Below, piece after piece: positions 8,882-18,324 of a stretch of 64,000 nucleotides of DNA. This DNA is from Mucilaginibacter segetis. GTDB lineage: Bacteria > Bacteroidota > Bacteroidia > Sphingobacteriales > Sphingobacteriaceae. Within the stretch, counting starts at the first letter, position 1. Each line of letters starts with the position of its first letter. The notes under the pieces are model-generated. The model made no database searches. It saw only the letters and a list, made by a program, of their open reading frames with translations, and had not been told where the DNA came from. The translations under genes were made by a program, and so were the position numbers. Location of the stretch: contig NZ_JAEHFW010000002.1 in the NCBI RefSeq assembly GCF_016522075.1, positions 434,001-498,000 on the forward strand, read 5' to 3'.

Positions 8882-11128
8882 ATGCGCCGTATCAATATCA
8901 ATTCCAAATATATCCGTATTGCTGGCATAGTAGCAGCCTTAGTTATAGTAATAGTGCTGATTGGTGGTTATATTGCTTATTCAAAACGCGAAGTGCTGCT
9001 GCAAAAGGCTATTTACAAAGCTAAAACAAAAGCAAAGAGGGATTATAATTTAGATGTAAAAATAGGTTCAGCCCATTTTACGGGCATAAGTACCGTGGCC
9101 TTTTCGGACATCTCAATAATTCCGTATCAGCGCGATAGTTTGATGTTTGTTAAAAATTTTACGGTCAGCGTAAAGCTGTTACCTCTGATTTTTGGAAATA
9201 TAAAGTTAGCTGACGTTACTCTCCAAAATGGCCATTTAAGTTTAACCAGTATTAAAGGAGTTAAAAACTTCGACTTTCTTTTTAAAAAGAAAAAGGACTC
9301 TACTGCAACTAAAAACAAAGTAGATCTTTCTGTCCTTTCCAACAATCTGATCAATGAAGTTTTATATAAAATTCCCGATAATCTGTCGCTAAAAAACTTT
9401 ATGATAAGTTTTAGAGATGATAGTACTAAGCTAAAACTGCTGGCCCAAACAGCAATAATTAACGATGGCCAATTAACATCAACTATTAATGTTGATAATG
9501 GAGCTGCTATCTGGCATTTTGCAGGATTAATGCATCCATCGGACAAGGATATTGACGTAAAGCTCTTTGCCGATGGGAAAAAGGTAGAACTACCAATTAT
9601 AGAAAAGAAATTCCGATTAAAACTTAATTTTGATACCCTCACCACCCGCTTAACTAAGGTTAGTAATGGCGGTGGAGAAACTAAAATATATAGTTACTTT
9701 GCTGTTCGGAATTTATTAATAAACCACCCTGCTTTATCGGTAAGCAATATAGTTATCCCCAATGGATCAATAGATGCTAATATTTTTGTAGGAGAAAATT
9801 ATTTATCACTTGATAGCTCATCAGTTGTTCATCTTAAAAAGATAACAGCAAATCCTTACATCAAATACACGCTAAACCCTGTTAAAATTTACGAATTAAA
9901 AATCAATACCGGATGGCAAAATGCACAGGATCTTTTTGATTCATTTCCAGATGGCATGTTTGAATCCTTAGATGGGATGAAAGTTGCCGGAAAACTAAAT
10001 TATAATCTGAATTTGTTTCTCAATTCCGCTCATGTTGACGATGTTGTTTTCGATTCCAGGTTGGAAAAACAGAATTTTAAAATACTCAAATACGGAAAAA
10101 CAGACCTTAATAAACTCAACAGCTCTTTTGTATACGTTCCCTATGAAAAAGGGAAGGCTATGTCTCCTCATATTATCGGACCATCGAACCCGGAGTTTAC
10201 ACCCTTGCAAAATATAGCTCCCGATTTACGTAATGCCGTAATGACTGCAGAAGACCCCTCCTTTTACAGTAATCATGGGTTTGTTGAAGAATCAATCCGA
10301 AAATCAATAGCTACTGATTTTAAAGATAAAAAATTCAAACGTGGTGGCAGTACCATATCAATGCAACTGGTAAAAAACGCTTTCTTGAGTCGCAATAAAA
10401 CACTTTCAAGAAAGATAGAGGAAATACTGATAGTTTGGCTGATAGAAAACAACCAGATCATGAGTAAAAACAGGATGCTTGAAGTTTACTTTAACATTAT
10501 TGAATGGGGTAGAAACATTTACGGCATAAGTGAAGCTTCGCATTATTATTTTGGGAAGGCTCCTTCACAACTTACTTTGGGTGAAAGCATTTACCTCGCC
10601 AGTATTGTACCTAATCCAAAGGCGGGTTTATACGCTTTTCAGCCGGATGGAACTTTGCGGCAGGGTTTACATGGGTACTTTAACCTAATTGGCCGGCTTA
10701 TGGCAAGCAAAGGACTTACGCAAAGAGATTCTAATGCTTATGGCTTTTACAACGTTCGTTTGCGGGAGGCCTTGCGAAGGGAAGCCCCGGCCGACACCAC
10801 ACTGGCCGATAGTTTAATGATGCAGCTTAATGACGATGGGCAATTACCTGCATTTGATGAGGCTAAACGTCCTTCTTTTTTTCAGCGTTTACTTGGCAAA
10901 AAAGATACTTCTGCTGCAGCCAAAGCTGAGGCTAAAATAAAGGAAACTGATGAGATGATCAAAAATCGACTTAAACAGGAAATTGAGCAACTTAAAAATG
11001 ACTATGATTATAAAATAGATCATATTGATACTGCCGGAAAAACGAAAAAAGAGATACGACAAGAAAAAAGAAGATTGAAAAAAGAAGAAAAGGATAAAGA
11101 AAACACATTAAAAGACCGGATGCCGTAG
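8882..11128 (+). CDS. AsmA-like domain fused to GT51 peptidoglycan glycosyltransferase
   Basis: 748 residues. One N-terminal membrane anchor (about 12-32) is followed by an AsmA/TamB-like periplasmic start (YNLDVKIGSAHFTGISTVAFSDI, then FTVSVKLLPLIFGNIKLADV) and a long beta-rich region to about 430. Residues about 440-620 are a family 51 glycosyltransferase: TAEDPSFYSNHG with the catalytic Glu (near 456), RGGSTISMQLVKNAFL (near 486-501), and MLEVYFNIIEWG (near 532). There is no transpeptidase domain, so it should polymerise lipid II into glycan strands without cross-linking them. The C-terminus (about 690-748) is a Lys/Glu-rich coiled coil. The GT51 call is firm; the AsmA-like call rests on sequence pattern only. 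Confidence 0.88.
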   Translation: MRRININSKYIRIAGIVAALVIVIVLIGGYIAYSKREVLLQKAIYKAKTKAKRDYNLDVKIGSAHFTGISTVAFSDISIIPYQRDSLMFVKNFTVSVKLLPLIFGNIKLADVTLQNGHLSLTSIKGVKNFDFLFKKKKDSTATKNKVDLSVLSNNLINEVLYKIPDNLSLKNFMISFRDDSTKLKLLAQTAIINDGQLTSTINVDNGAAIWHFAGLMHPSDKDIDVKLFADGKKVELPIIEKKFRLKLNFDTLTTRLTKVSNGGGETKIYSYFAVRNLLINHPALSVSNIVIPNGSIDANIFVGENYLSLDSSSVVHLKKITANPYIKYTLNPVKIYELKINTGWQNAQDLFDSFPDGMFESLDGMKVAGKLNYNLNLFLNSAHVDDVVFDSRLEKQNFKILKYGKTDLNKLNSSFVYVPYEKGKAMSPHIIGPSNPEFTPLQNIAPDLRNAVMTAEDPSFYSNHGFVEESIRKSIATDFKDKKFKRGGSTISMQLVKNAFLSRNKTLSRKIEEILIVWLIENNQIMSKNRMLEVYFNIIEWGRNIYGISEASHYYFGKAPSQLTLGESIYLASIVPNPKAGLYAFQPDGTLRQGLHGYFNLIGRLMASKGLTQRDSNAYGFYNVRLREALRREAPADTTLADSLMMQLNDDGQLPAFDEAKRPSFFQRLLGKKDTSAAAKAEAKIKETDEMIKNRLKQEIEQLKNDYDYKIDHIDTAGKTKKEIRQEKRRLKKEEKDKENTLKDRMP

Positions 11129-11166
11129 TATGGCTTTAATGTGACCGTATTACATGTTTAAACATT

Positions 11167-11174
11167 TAATTTTG
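11167..11174 (+). promoter_or_regulatory. Bacteroidota -7 box (TAATTTTG) for the nitroreductase gene
   Basis: TAATTTTG matches TAnnTTTG and lies between two possible start codons (11154 and 11196). It therefore supports the downstream ATG at 11196, with a leader of about 18 nt. Confidence 0.45.
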
Positions 11175-11195
11175 CGTTTAATTAATTTGTTTATC

Positions 11196-11825
11196 ATGTC
11201 AATAATAGATAGTCTTGAATGGCGCTACGCCACCAAAAAATTTGATCCGGATAAAAAAATCTCACCGGATAAATTAGCCGACCTTTTAAAAGCAGTGCAA
11301 CTTTCGCCCTCATCGGCTGGATTACAACACTACAAAGTAGTAGTTGTAGAAGATGCCGCTATAAGGGAGAGATTACGTTTAGCGGGTTATAATCAACCGC
11401 AAATAACAGATGCATCTCAACTGATTGTTTTTGCAGCTGAAACAAATTTAGATGCCGCATATGCCAGGAACTATATTAAAAACATTGCTGTTACCAGAGG
11501 TGTAAGTGTTGAAAGCCTGGCCGGCTTTGAGCAAATGATCTTAGGTGCTATTAACAGCAAAACTCAGGATCAAAAAATAATTTGGGCTCAAAAGCAAGCT
11601 TATATTGGTGTGGGAGTGTTAATAAGTGTTGCCTCTGAAATGGAAATTGATACCTGCCCAATGGAAGGTTTTGAACCGGAAAAATTTGATGAAATACTGG
11701 GGTTAAAAGAAAAGAACTTAACATCAACTGTAATAGTTGCTATTGGCTTTAGAGCTGAAGATGACCCCTACAGCAAATTATTAAAAGTTCGAAAACCTTA
11801 TAAAGAATTGTTCATTCACATATAA
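11196..11825 (+). CDS. NAD(P)H-dependent oxidoreductase, nitroreductase family
   Basis: 209 residues of the FMN-dependent nitroreductase fold. The N-terminal SLEWRYATKKFDPDKKIS carries the RxxxKxF FMN-binding pattern. LLKAVQLSPSSAGLQHYKVVVV, GVGVLISVASEMEIDTCPMEGF and VIVAIGFRAEDDPYSKLLKVRKP match NfsB/YdgI-type enzymes that reduce nitro or quinone compounds. I chose ATG 11196 (MSIIDSLEWRY) over the ATG at 11154, because family members begin here and a -7 promoter box lies between the two. No partner gene suggests a specific substrate. Confidence 0.9.
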   Translation: MSIIDSLEWRYATKKFDPDKKISPDKLADLLKAVQLSPSSAGLQHYKVVVVEDAAIRERLRLAGYNQPQITDASQLIVFAAETNLDAAYARNYIKNIAVTRGVSVESLAGFEQMILGAINSKTQDQKIIWAQKQAYIGVGVLISVASEMEIDTCPMEGFEPEKFDEILGLKEKNLTSTVIVAIGFRAEDDPYSKLLKVRKPYKELFIHI

Positions 11826-11899
11826 TTATTTATATTATCTTTAAGTTTTTTAATCAAAAGTTAATAACGGCATGCGCTTTGCTATAATCATAAAAAGCA

Positions 11900-12271
11900 A
11901 TGTTTATGCGTAAGAAAATATTAATTGTGGATGATAATGAGTTGATTGTTGAAATGATGAGTTTCATACTGTCAGCGAACGGGTACGATGTTAAATCATT
12001 ACCGAGCGGCGAATATATTATGCGCGAAATTGATTCATCGCAGCCTGATCTCTTAATAATGGACGTAATGCTTCCGGGTGTTGATGGTATTAATTTATGC
12101 CGCATACTAAAACATAATAAAGCCACAGAAAAATTACCTGTTATTATTTGTTCTGGTAGCGCCGATCTCGAAAAAACATTACTTGCCGATGGTGCACCTG
12201 ATGATTACTTACGCAAACCATTTGATCTGTCAACTTTTATAAATAAAGTAGCATTTCAATTAGCTGCATAA
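11900..12271 (+). CDS. Single-domain response regulator (CheY-like receiver)
   Basis: 123 residues, a receiver domain with no output domain. The acidic pocket is in IVDDNE, the phospho-acceptor Asp is in LLIMDVMLPGVDG (about residue 55), the conserved Ser/Thr region is IICSGSA, and the Lys is in LRKPFD. It probably passes a phosphoryl signal by protein contact. Its kinase is not nearby: flanking genes are a nitroreductase and LigD. Transcription appears to end at a hairpin at 12292-12327 that lies partly within the convergent ligD gene. Confidence 0.92.
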   Translation: MFMRKKILIVDDNELIVEMMSFILSANGYDVKSLPSGEYIMREIDSSQPDLLIMDVMLPGVDGINLCRILKHNKATEKLPVIICSGSADLEKTLLADGAPDDYLRKPFDLSTFINKVAFQLAA

Positions 12272-12291
12272 GATTCTTTATATATATATTG

Positions 12292-12327
12292 AGCCAAAAG
12301 TTATTCGAATATGCTTTTGGCTTTTTT
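12292..12327 (+). terminator. Intrinsic terminator of the response-regulator gene
   Basis: Stem AGCCAAAAG (12292-12300) and CTTTTGGCT (12314-12322) with a 13-nt loop, followed by a T run (12322-12327). The right arm and T run are also the last codons of the convergent ligD gene. Confidence 0.75.
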
Positions 12328-15003
12328 AATGGTTTTTTCTAAATCGACACCCTTCCCTAAAACGCCTTTGAACAAATCCCCTTCTTTTTTCAACCGGCTT
12401 ACCGAATTATGGATAGTAAAATGTTTCATAGTCAGTCCGGGTTTTACCTCATCCCAATGCAATGGCATTGAAACGGTTGCTCCAGGCTTAGGACGCAATG
12501 AGTACGGTCCTGCAATTGTTGCACCTGGACGATTTTGTAAAAAATCAAGATACATTTTACCATCGCGGTTTTTTATTGACCTTTCTAAGGTAGTATAATC
12601 CGGTATTTGCCTATGCACAATGTTTACTATTAAGCGTGCGAACATTTGAGATTGATCGTAATCGTATTTCGCATTCAGCGGAATATAAATATGCATACCT
12701 GTTGAACCTGATGTTTTGCAGTAAGCAGGTACATCTATGGCGTCCAACACTTTTTTTACTTCAAGCGCTGCCGATATAACCTGATCAAAGGTATTTTTAT
12801 CAGGGTCAAGGTCTATTACACAATAGTCCGGATTGTCGGGCGATTGAATTCTGCTAAACCACGGATTCATTTCGATACAACCTAACGATGCCATCCATAG
12901 CAATGTGGCCTCGTCTGCGCCAACCAAATAATCTTTATCTCCACCATCGCTGGTTTTGTAAGGAAAGGTTTTTACCCAATCCGGCGATTTCCCTTTTACG
13001 TCTTTCTGATAAAAACCGGAGCTGTGTATACCCCCGGGGAACCGGTTAAGTGATTGAGGCCTGTCTTTTAAATAAGGCAATATGTACTCTGCAACCTGGT
13101 AATAATAATTAAACATATCGCGTTTAGTAATTCCATCCTCCGGCCAATACAACTTGCTTAAATGTGTAAATTTAAGATCGTGCCCGCATATCTTTTTTAT
13201 CTGGGTTTCTTCATTGGGGTTCAATAGCGTACGTTTTGTTTTCTCCCCGGGTGGTTTTATCATGGGATGGGCCTGCTGTTTTGAAGCGACTTTTTCATCT
13301 ACAACATCTTCAGTATCAGCCTCAGCTTCCCTTACAACTTCTCTTGCATTTTTATCCTCACGCATTCCCTGGAACGATGGGTGCCTGAATACGCCATCTC
13401 CTGTTACTTCGGTAAAACTCACCTCACATACCAATTCGGGTTTTAACCACGTAGCTTTTGCATTTGGCGGATTTGGCCTAAATCTTGATGGTTTGTTAAC
13501 ATCGGGCTCACTTTTAAACGGGCTTTCTTTTACAATTAGCGACTTAAATGCCTCCATCATTTCTTTTTGCTGCACGTCAGAAAAGCCTGTGCCCACCTTT
13601 CCTACATAATGAAAACCGTTATCTTCAAAAACGCCCAGCAATAACGAACTAAATAATTTACTGGTACCTGCATTTTTAGTAAACCCGCCAATAACTACTT
13701 CCTGCCTTTTGTTAATCTTGATTTTAAGCCACTCCTTTGATCTGCTGTCGGCTATATATGAACTATCCGCCTTTTTAGCAATTATTCCCTCAAGTCCTAT
13801 TTTCTCTGCGGCTTCAAAAAACTCAACGCCATTTGCCGCGAACACCTGGCTAAGCCTTATTCTGTCATCATTAGCTGGTAATATCTCCTTTAAAATGGCC
13901 TGTCGCTGAATTAAAGGGAGTTCCATTAAGTTTTTACCCTCATACCATAACAGGTCAAATACATACAAAACCAGTTCACCATCAGCCTCGCTACGCCAGT
14001 TTTGTAACGCTCCAAAGTTTGATATTCCTTTATTATCCAAAACCAAAATTTCTCCGTCAATAACAGCGTTTATCTTCCACTCCTCCAGCAATCGGGTTAT
14101 GGGATAATATTTGTCATTGAAAGATTTATTATTACGTGACAGCAATTGAACCTCGCCTTTGTTGATGAAACCTAACGTGCGGTAACCATCCCATTTCACT
14201 TCATAAACCCACTCGTCGTCATCAAATGGTTTGTCAACGAGTGTAGCCAGCATCGGTTTAATTCCTTTAGGAATGGCTGTTTTTGGTGCATGTTTTAATA
14301 GTTTATTAACATCCATTTTTTTTGTTTCACCCGCCTGCATGTCTTGAAGCGATTCTGTCGCATCTTTTCCTGAATTTTCGGAGTTTTTTACATTTTCCTC
14401 TTGTCCGTGTTGCCATACCTTTTCGCTGGTTTTTTCCATTTTTTCGATGGTCTTTCCGGATATTACCGATCTATCTTGTTTGGTAATATCCGCAGTAGAA
14501 GCGTAATCATCCTTATGTTTTATCAGCAACCACCCGTTCTCGCCCATACCGTATGTTTTAACTAAAGCATATTCACCCTTCAATTTTTTACCGTTCAGCT
14601 TTATTTTAAGTGAGCCCGATTTGAGTTGTTTTAACAAGTGTTTTTCCTGGGCTTTTTTACCCTTTATTTCCTCAATGGGTTCATAAGTCCCCTCATCCCA
14701 TACGATAACTGTACCTCCTCCATATTCACCTTTTGGTATGATCCCTTCAAACGTTCGGTAGTCAAACGGATGATCTTCTACCATCATGGCCAGTCGTTTA
14801 GTCTTGGGGTCTGTAGAGGGTCCTTTAGGAACAGCCCAACTTTTTAATACCCCATTCATCTCCAATCTAAAATCATAATGCAGGCGGCTTGCATCATGCT
14901 TTTGTATCACGAACAACAGCTTGCTTTCATCTTTACTTTTACCGGCCTGGGGTTCCGCTGTTTTAGTAAAATCCCTCTTGGCAACATATTCTTTAAGACT
15001 CAT
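12301..15003 (-). CDS. ligD: DNA ligase D (PE-LIG-POL), NHEJ repair enzyme
   Basis: 900 residues with all three LigD activities. The N-terminal 3'-phosphoesterase (about 25-175) has HDASRLHYDFRLE and KGEYGGGTV. The ATP-dependent ligase (about 245-590) has motif I YEVKWDGYR, with adenylated Lys at 270, and ELPLIQRQAIL. The C-terminal archaeo-eukaryotic primase-like polymerase (about 640-900) has VIDLDPD and SGSTGMHIYIPL. It joins double-strand breaks after end processing. It normally works with Ku, but no ku gene lies in this window. A low-complexity linker (about 180-240) separates PE and LIG. The isolated, monocistronic location is unusual for NHEJ genes. Confidence 0.96.
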   Translation of the reverse strand: MSLKEYVAKRDFTKTAEPQAGKSKDESKLLFVIQKHDASRLHYDFRLEMNGVLKSWAVPKGPSTDPKTKRLAMMVEDHPFDYRTFEGIIPKGEYGGGTVIVWDEGTYEPIEEIKGKKAQEKHLLKQLKSGSLKIKLNGKKLKGEYALVKTYGMGENGWLLIKHKDDYASTADITKQDRSVISGKTIEKMEKTSEKVWQHGQEENVKNSENSGKDATESLQDMQAGETKKMDVNKLLKHAPKTAIPKGIKPMLATLVDKPFDDDEWVYEVKWDGYRTLGFINKGEVQLLSRNNKSFNDKYYPITRLLEEWKINAVIDGEILVLDNKGISNFGALQNWRSEADGELVLYVFDLLWYEGKNLMELPLIQRQAILKEILPANDDRIRLSQVFAANGVEFFEAAEKIGLEGIIAKKADSSYIADSRSKEWLKIKINKRQEVVIGGFTKNAGTSKLFSSLLLGVFEDNGFHYVGKVGTGFSDVQQKEMMEAFKSLIVKESPFKSEPDVNKPSRFRPNPPNAKATWLKPELVCEVSFTEVTGDGVFRHPSFQGMREDKNAREVVREAEADTEDVVDEKVASKQQAHPMIKPPGEKTKRTLLNPNEETQIKKICGHDLKFTHLSKLYWPEDGITKRDMFNYYYQVAEYILPYLKDRPQSLNRFPGGIHSSGFYQKDVKGKSPDWVKTFPYKTSDGGDKDYLVGADEATLLWMASLGCIEMNPWFSRIQSPDNPDYCVIDLDPDKNTFDQVISAALEVKKVLDAIDVPAYCKTSGSTGMHIYIPLNAKYDYDQSQMFARLIVNIVHRQIPDYTTLERSIKNRDGKMYLDFLQNRPGATIAGPYSLRPKPGATVSMPLHWDEVKPGLTMKHFTIHNSVSRLKKEGDLFKGVLGKGVDLEKTIKKAKSIFE

Positions 15004-15123
15004 AATAATCTCTGAATTATTTGTATAGACAACAGCCTGACAATGATTAAGGTTTGCAAAAGTCTACGTTAGTTAGGCGTTGTGTTTTTAGATATGTAAA
15101 TTGCAGCGCCCCTTGGCTAAACC

Positions 15124-15513
15124 ATGAAAATTTTTAACCTGCTATTTTTTGTTTTGTTCATATTTTTCGCGGCATTGCAATACAACGATCCCGATCCCTA
15201 TTTATGGATGCCTATATATTTATATAGTTCGGCGTTGTGCTATTTTGCGGCTAAAAGAAAGTTTTATCCCAAAGCATACTTAGCCGGAATTATAGTTTAC
15301 GCAGCGTATGGCGCTTATTTATTTTTTGACAAAACAGGGGTTTTAGACTGGGTAGAAGAACACCAGGCTGAGAGTATGGTGCAAACCATGCAGGCTACTA
15401 AACCCTGGATTGAAGAATCAAGAGAGTTTTTTGGATTAATGATATTAATTGTTGTTTTGAGCGTTAACTGGATCTATTCCGCGCGAGTTACTAAAAATGC
15501 AAAAAAAGCTTAA
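15124..15513 (+). CDS. TMEM220-family small membrane protein
   Basis: 129 residues with about four membrane segments (3-18, 28-43, 52-67, 104-120). The N-terminal pattern AALQYNDPDPYLWMPIY is characteristic of the transmembrane protein 220 family, shared by eukaryotes and some bacteria, of unknown function. Its last four bases overlap the end of the convergent VOC-family gene. Confidence 0.75.
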   Translation: MKIFNLLFFVLFIFFAALQYNDPDPYLWMPIYLYSSALCYFAAKRKFYPKAYLAGIIVYAAYGAYLFFDKTGVLDWVEEHQAESMVQTMQATKPWIEESREFFGLMILIVVLSVNWIYSARVTKNAKKA

Positions 15514-15899
15514 GCCTTAGTTTCAATCACCGATAGTATATTTCCTGCAGGATCTTTAAACCAGGCTATTAATGGCCCTCCCCCTCTGAAGATATTGTCC
15601 TCATCGGTTTTAAAGTTTTCCATATCATAACTTTCGAATTGTATGCCTTTAGCTTTAAGTTGGTTTACCGAATCAGCGATATTATCAACCAGAAAATTTA
15701 AAATAGTAAAAGTAGCGGGTGAATGATTGGGCTTGGGATAGGCCAAAATTTTAGCGCCCCCTGTAACATGAATAGTTAACACTCCACCCATATTGTTATC
15801 CTGCGTCACGTTCAGGCCTAAAATATCCCCATAAAATTGTTTGGCTTTTTCCGTATCATCAACCGAAAATCCGCTGAATGCTTTTGAATTTTGCAACAT
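15510..15899 (-). CDS. VOC (glyoxalase/bleomycin-resistance) family protein
   Basis: 129 residues, one vicinal-oxygen-chelate unit with paired beta-alpha-beta-beta-beta modules: AFSGFSVDDTEKAKQFYGDILGLNVTQ at the N-terminus and FKDPAGNILSVIET at the C-terminus, which has the usual metal-ligand Glu. VOC proteins act as lyases, dioxygenases or binding proteins, and the substrate here cannot be inferred. It converges on the TMEM220-like gene with a 4-bp overlap. Confidence 0.88.
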   Translation of the reverse strand: MLQNSKAFSGFSVDDTEKAKQFYGDILGLNVTQDNNMGGVLTIHVTGGAKILAYPKPNHSPATFTILNFLVDNIADSVNQLKAKGIQFESYDMENFKTDEDNIFRGGGPLIAWFKDPAGNILSVIETKA

Positions 15900-15937
15900 A
15901 TGAACTTAATTATTTAAAATAATACAACCTTGGTATA

Positions 15938-15973
15938 CAAAAAATCCTTGCTGTAATATAACAAGCAAGGATT
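15938..15973 (-). terminator. Intrinsic terminator of the S9 peptidase gene
   Basis: Inverted repeat AATCCTTGCT (15943-15952) and AGCAAGGATT (15964-15973) with an 11-nt loop. On the minus strand it is followed by a U run (complement of 15938-15942), about 30 bp past the S9 peptidase stop codon. Confidence 0.75.
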
Positions 15974-16000
15974 CTTTATGTGTTACTAAACTCGAACTAT

Positions 16001-18130
16001 TTATTTCAACTCTTCCGGCATAGGTTTTTCCAACAGATATTGATAAATAAATCTGTTGGTTTCCATACGCTGGTGCATCGCTTTTGTACGGTCGCGGAAA
16101 CCATGACGCTGGCCCGGATAAAGCAGAAATTCAAAATGTTTCCCTGCATCCTCTAACTTATCAATTAATTGAATACTATTTTGAGCATGCACATTATCGT
16201 CCATTGTACCGTGTACTATACGTAAAACCCCCTTAAGCTTGTTGGCGTATGTTAATACCGAACTGCTTTTATAACCTTCGGGGTTGTTTTTAGGCGTTCC
16301 CATATAGCGCTCGGTGTAGTGCGAATCATATAAAGACCAATCCATTACTCCGAAGTTTGCTATACCATGTGTAAAATAATCTGATCCGTAAGTTAGAGCA
16401 TACGCCGTTATATAGCCTCCATAGCTTCCGCCGGTAATGCATATTTTGCTTGGATCAACATAGGTTTGGTTGCGCAACCATTTTACCATTTCTATATAAT
16501 CGTTCATTTCCCATTTTCCAAGGTCATGATACATATAATTTTGTCCCGCTTTACCAAAATGGCCGGATGCACGGTGATCCATAGCTACTTGTATCAGCCC
16601 TTCTTTGGCCCACCACTGGCTCATGCCGCTAAACCTCCAGCTATCCATTACTGTACCTGCATTGGGTCCGCCATATACGCTTATCATTACCGGATATTTC
16701 TTATTTGGATCATAATTAGGCGGGAGCATAATTGTCATCGGAAGGTCGAACCCATCTGGTGTTTTTACTCTTATTAATTGTGTGGTTGCCAATTGATAAT
16801 CGTTATATTCATCCCCCTTACTATCGGCTATTTCCTTTATAAATTTACCCGAACTGTTATACAATGCTATTTTTGTCGGAGTAGATACGTTTGAATACGT
16901 ATCGGTAAAATATGTACCATTATCGGAAACCGACACCTGGTGATTAAATTCTCCCGATGTTAAACGTGTTAAACTCTTTCCATTAAACGGGGCCTTGTAA
17001 AGATCAACCCTTGCAGAATTCTCCTTACGGGCGGTAAAGTATACTTGCTTGTTCTTCTCATCAATATACTCTATTCCTGTAACGGTGTATTTTCCATTGG
17101 TGATGCGTGATTTAAGTTTGCCATCCATACCATGCAAATACAATTGCATCCAGCCGCTTTTATCACTCTTTATAATAAAGCCCTGGTTGTTTTTTAGAAA
17201 ATCTATGTCGTCAAACCAATCGATCCAGGTTTTTTGTTTCTCGTCGTATATTTCAGTTTTACTGCCAGATTGCGGATTAACGGCATATATTTTAAGGTTA
17301 TTTTGATCGCGGTTCATCCACTGCATCCATAAAGCGCTGCCATCAGGCGACCAAAAAGGCGTACCCAGATAGGTATCAGCATTTTCATCAAAATCGGCCC
17401 AGCTTATCCTGTTATCTGCTATGGAATAGAAACCCATTTTAACTTTTGGGTTAGGATCACCCGCTTCAGGATAACGTTGTTTCTCCACAAAACCATGCTG
17501 ACCTTCGGAGTTATAAATCGGAAATACCGGCACCTGCGAGTCGTTAAAATGCATCCATGCTATCCGCTTACTATCAGGCGACCACCAAAAAGCTCTGTAG
17601 CGGGATGCTCTGCCTAATATCTCTTCATAATAAACCCAGGATGCATATCCATTATAAATAACGTCTGAGCCATCATTTGTTATTTGAGATTGTTTGCCCG
17701 TGGCGATATCAATTATAAAAAGATTGCCACCCTCAGTAAAGGCAATCTTACTTCCATCGGGAGATAATATGGGATTTTGTTCTTCGTCAATCGTTTTTGT
17801 TAAACGCGTTTCTGTACCATCCTCTTTTTTCAGATAAATATCTTTATCACGAACAATAACTGTTGTTTCTTTGGCGGGGCTATATGGGGTTTCTATGCCG
17901 GTTTTAACATCAACCTGCATGCTGCCCCCTCCTCTGCGACCAAAGCTTCTGGTAATATAGTGCGAATCATCAGCCCAACCGGTAATTTGCGGTATCGGTG
18001 CAATTATTTTATTAGGCTCGTTTTGCAGCATCTGCCCTGTGGTAAGTTGCTTTTTTTGGGCCTGCGCGGATAAGGCAGAAACTGCAAGTAGCAGTAAAAC
18101 ACTTTTGCGAAAAGGTAAAGTTAACATCAT
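16001..18130 (-). CDS. S9 family prolyl oligopeptidase (dipeptidyl peptidase IV type)
   Basis: 709 residues with a signal peptide (RKSVLLLLAVSALSAQAQ), so exported. The N-terminal eight-bladed propeller (about 60-440, DPPIV_N) is recognised by repeated SPDGSKIAF and WSPDSKRIAW strands. The alpha/beta-hydrolase domain has the nucleophile elbow GGSYGGY (Ser near 568), an Asp in MDDNVH, and a His in GQRHGF. It should release X-Pro or X-Ala dipeptides from oligopeptides in the periplasm. Either of the first two ATGs could start it. It is monocistronic, with a terminator downstream. Confidence 0.95.
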   Translation of the reverse strand: MMLTLPFRKSVLLLLAVSALSAQAQKKQLTTGQMLQNEPNKIIAPIPQITGWADDSHYITRSFGRRGGGSMQVDVKTGIETPYSPAKETTVIVRDKDIYLKKEDGTETRLTKTIDEEQNPILSPDGSKIAFTEGGNLFIIDIATGKQSQITNDGSDVIYNGYASWVYYEEILGRASRYRAFWWSPDSKRIAWMHFNDSQVPVFPIYNSEGQHGFVEKQRYPEAGDPNPKVKMGFYSIADNRISWADFDENADTYLGTPFWSPDGSALWMQWMNRDQNNLKIYAVNPQSGSKTEIYDEKQKTWIDWFDDIDFLKNNQGFIIKSDKSGWMQLYLHGMDGKLKSRITNGKYTVTGIEYIDEKNKQVYFTARKENSARVDLYKAPFNGKSLTRLTSGEFNHQVSVSDNGTYFTDTYSNVSTPTKIALYNSSGKFIKEIADSKGDEYNDYQLATTQLIRVKTPDGFDLPMTIMLPPNYDPNKKYPVMISVYGGPNAGTVMDSWRFSGMSQWWAKEGLIQVAMDHRASGHFGKAGQNYMYHDLGKWEMNDYIEMVKWLRNQTYVDPSKICITGGSYGGYITAYALTYGSDYFTHGIANFGVMDWSLYDSHYTERYMGTPKNNPEGYKSSSVLTYANKLKGVLRIVHGTMDDNVHAQNSIQLIDKLEDAGKHFEFLLYPGQRHGFRDRTKAMHQRMETNRFIYQYLLEKPMPEELK

Positions 18131-18270
18131 ATATACAAATGGTTTAAAAGCTAAAGTTTGTAAAAATACCCGACAATCTTGTTATCTGTAAGGGTAATTT
18201 TACAAGGATGCTTTTAATAGTATTTTGTTTTATTTAATTCTTAACATCACCCTTAAAAAATTCAATCAAT

Positions 18271-18304
18271 AAAAAAGCGCCCTGAATTTTGAAGTCCGGG
18301 GCGC
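18271..18304 (-). terminator. Intrinsic terminator of ffh
   Basis: GC-rich stem GCGCCC (18277-18282) / GGGCGC (18299-18304). On the minus strand it is followed by a U run from AAAAAA at 18271-18276, just past the ffh stop. Confidence 0.75.
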
Positions 18305-18324
18305 CTTGTATTGAAGTTTTGTTA

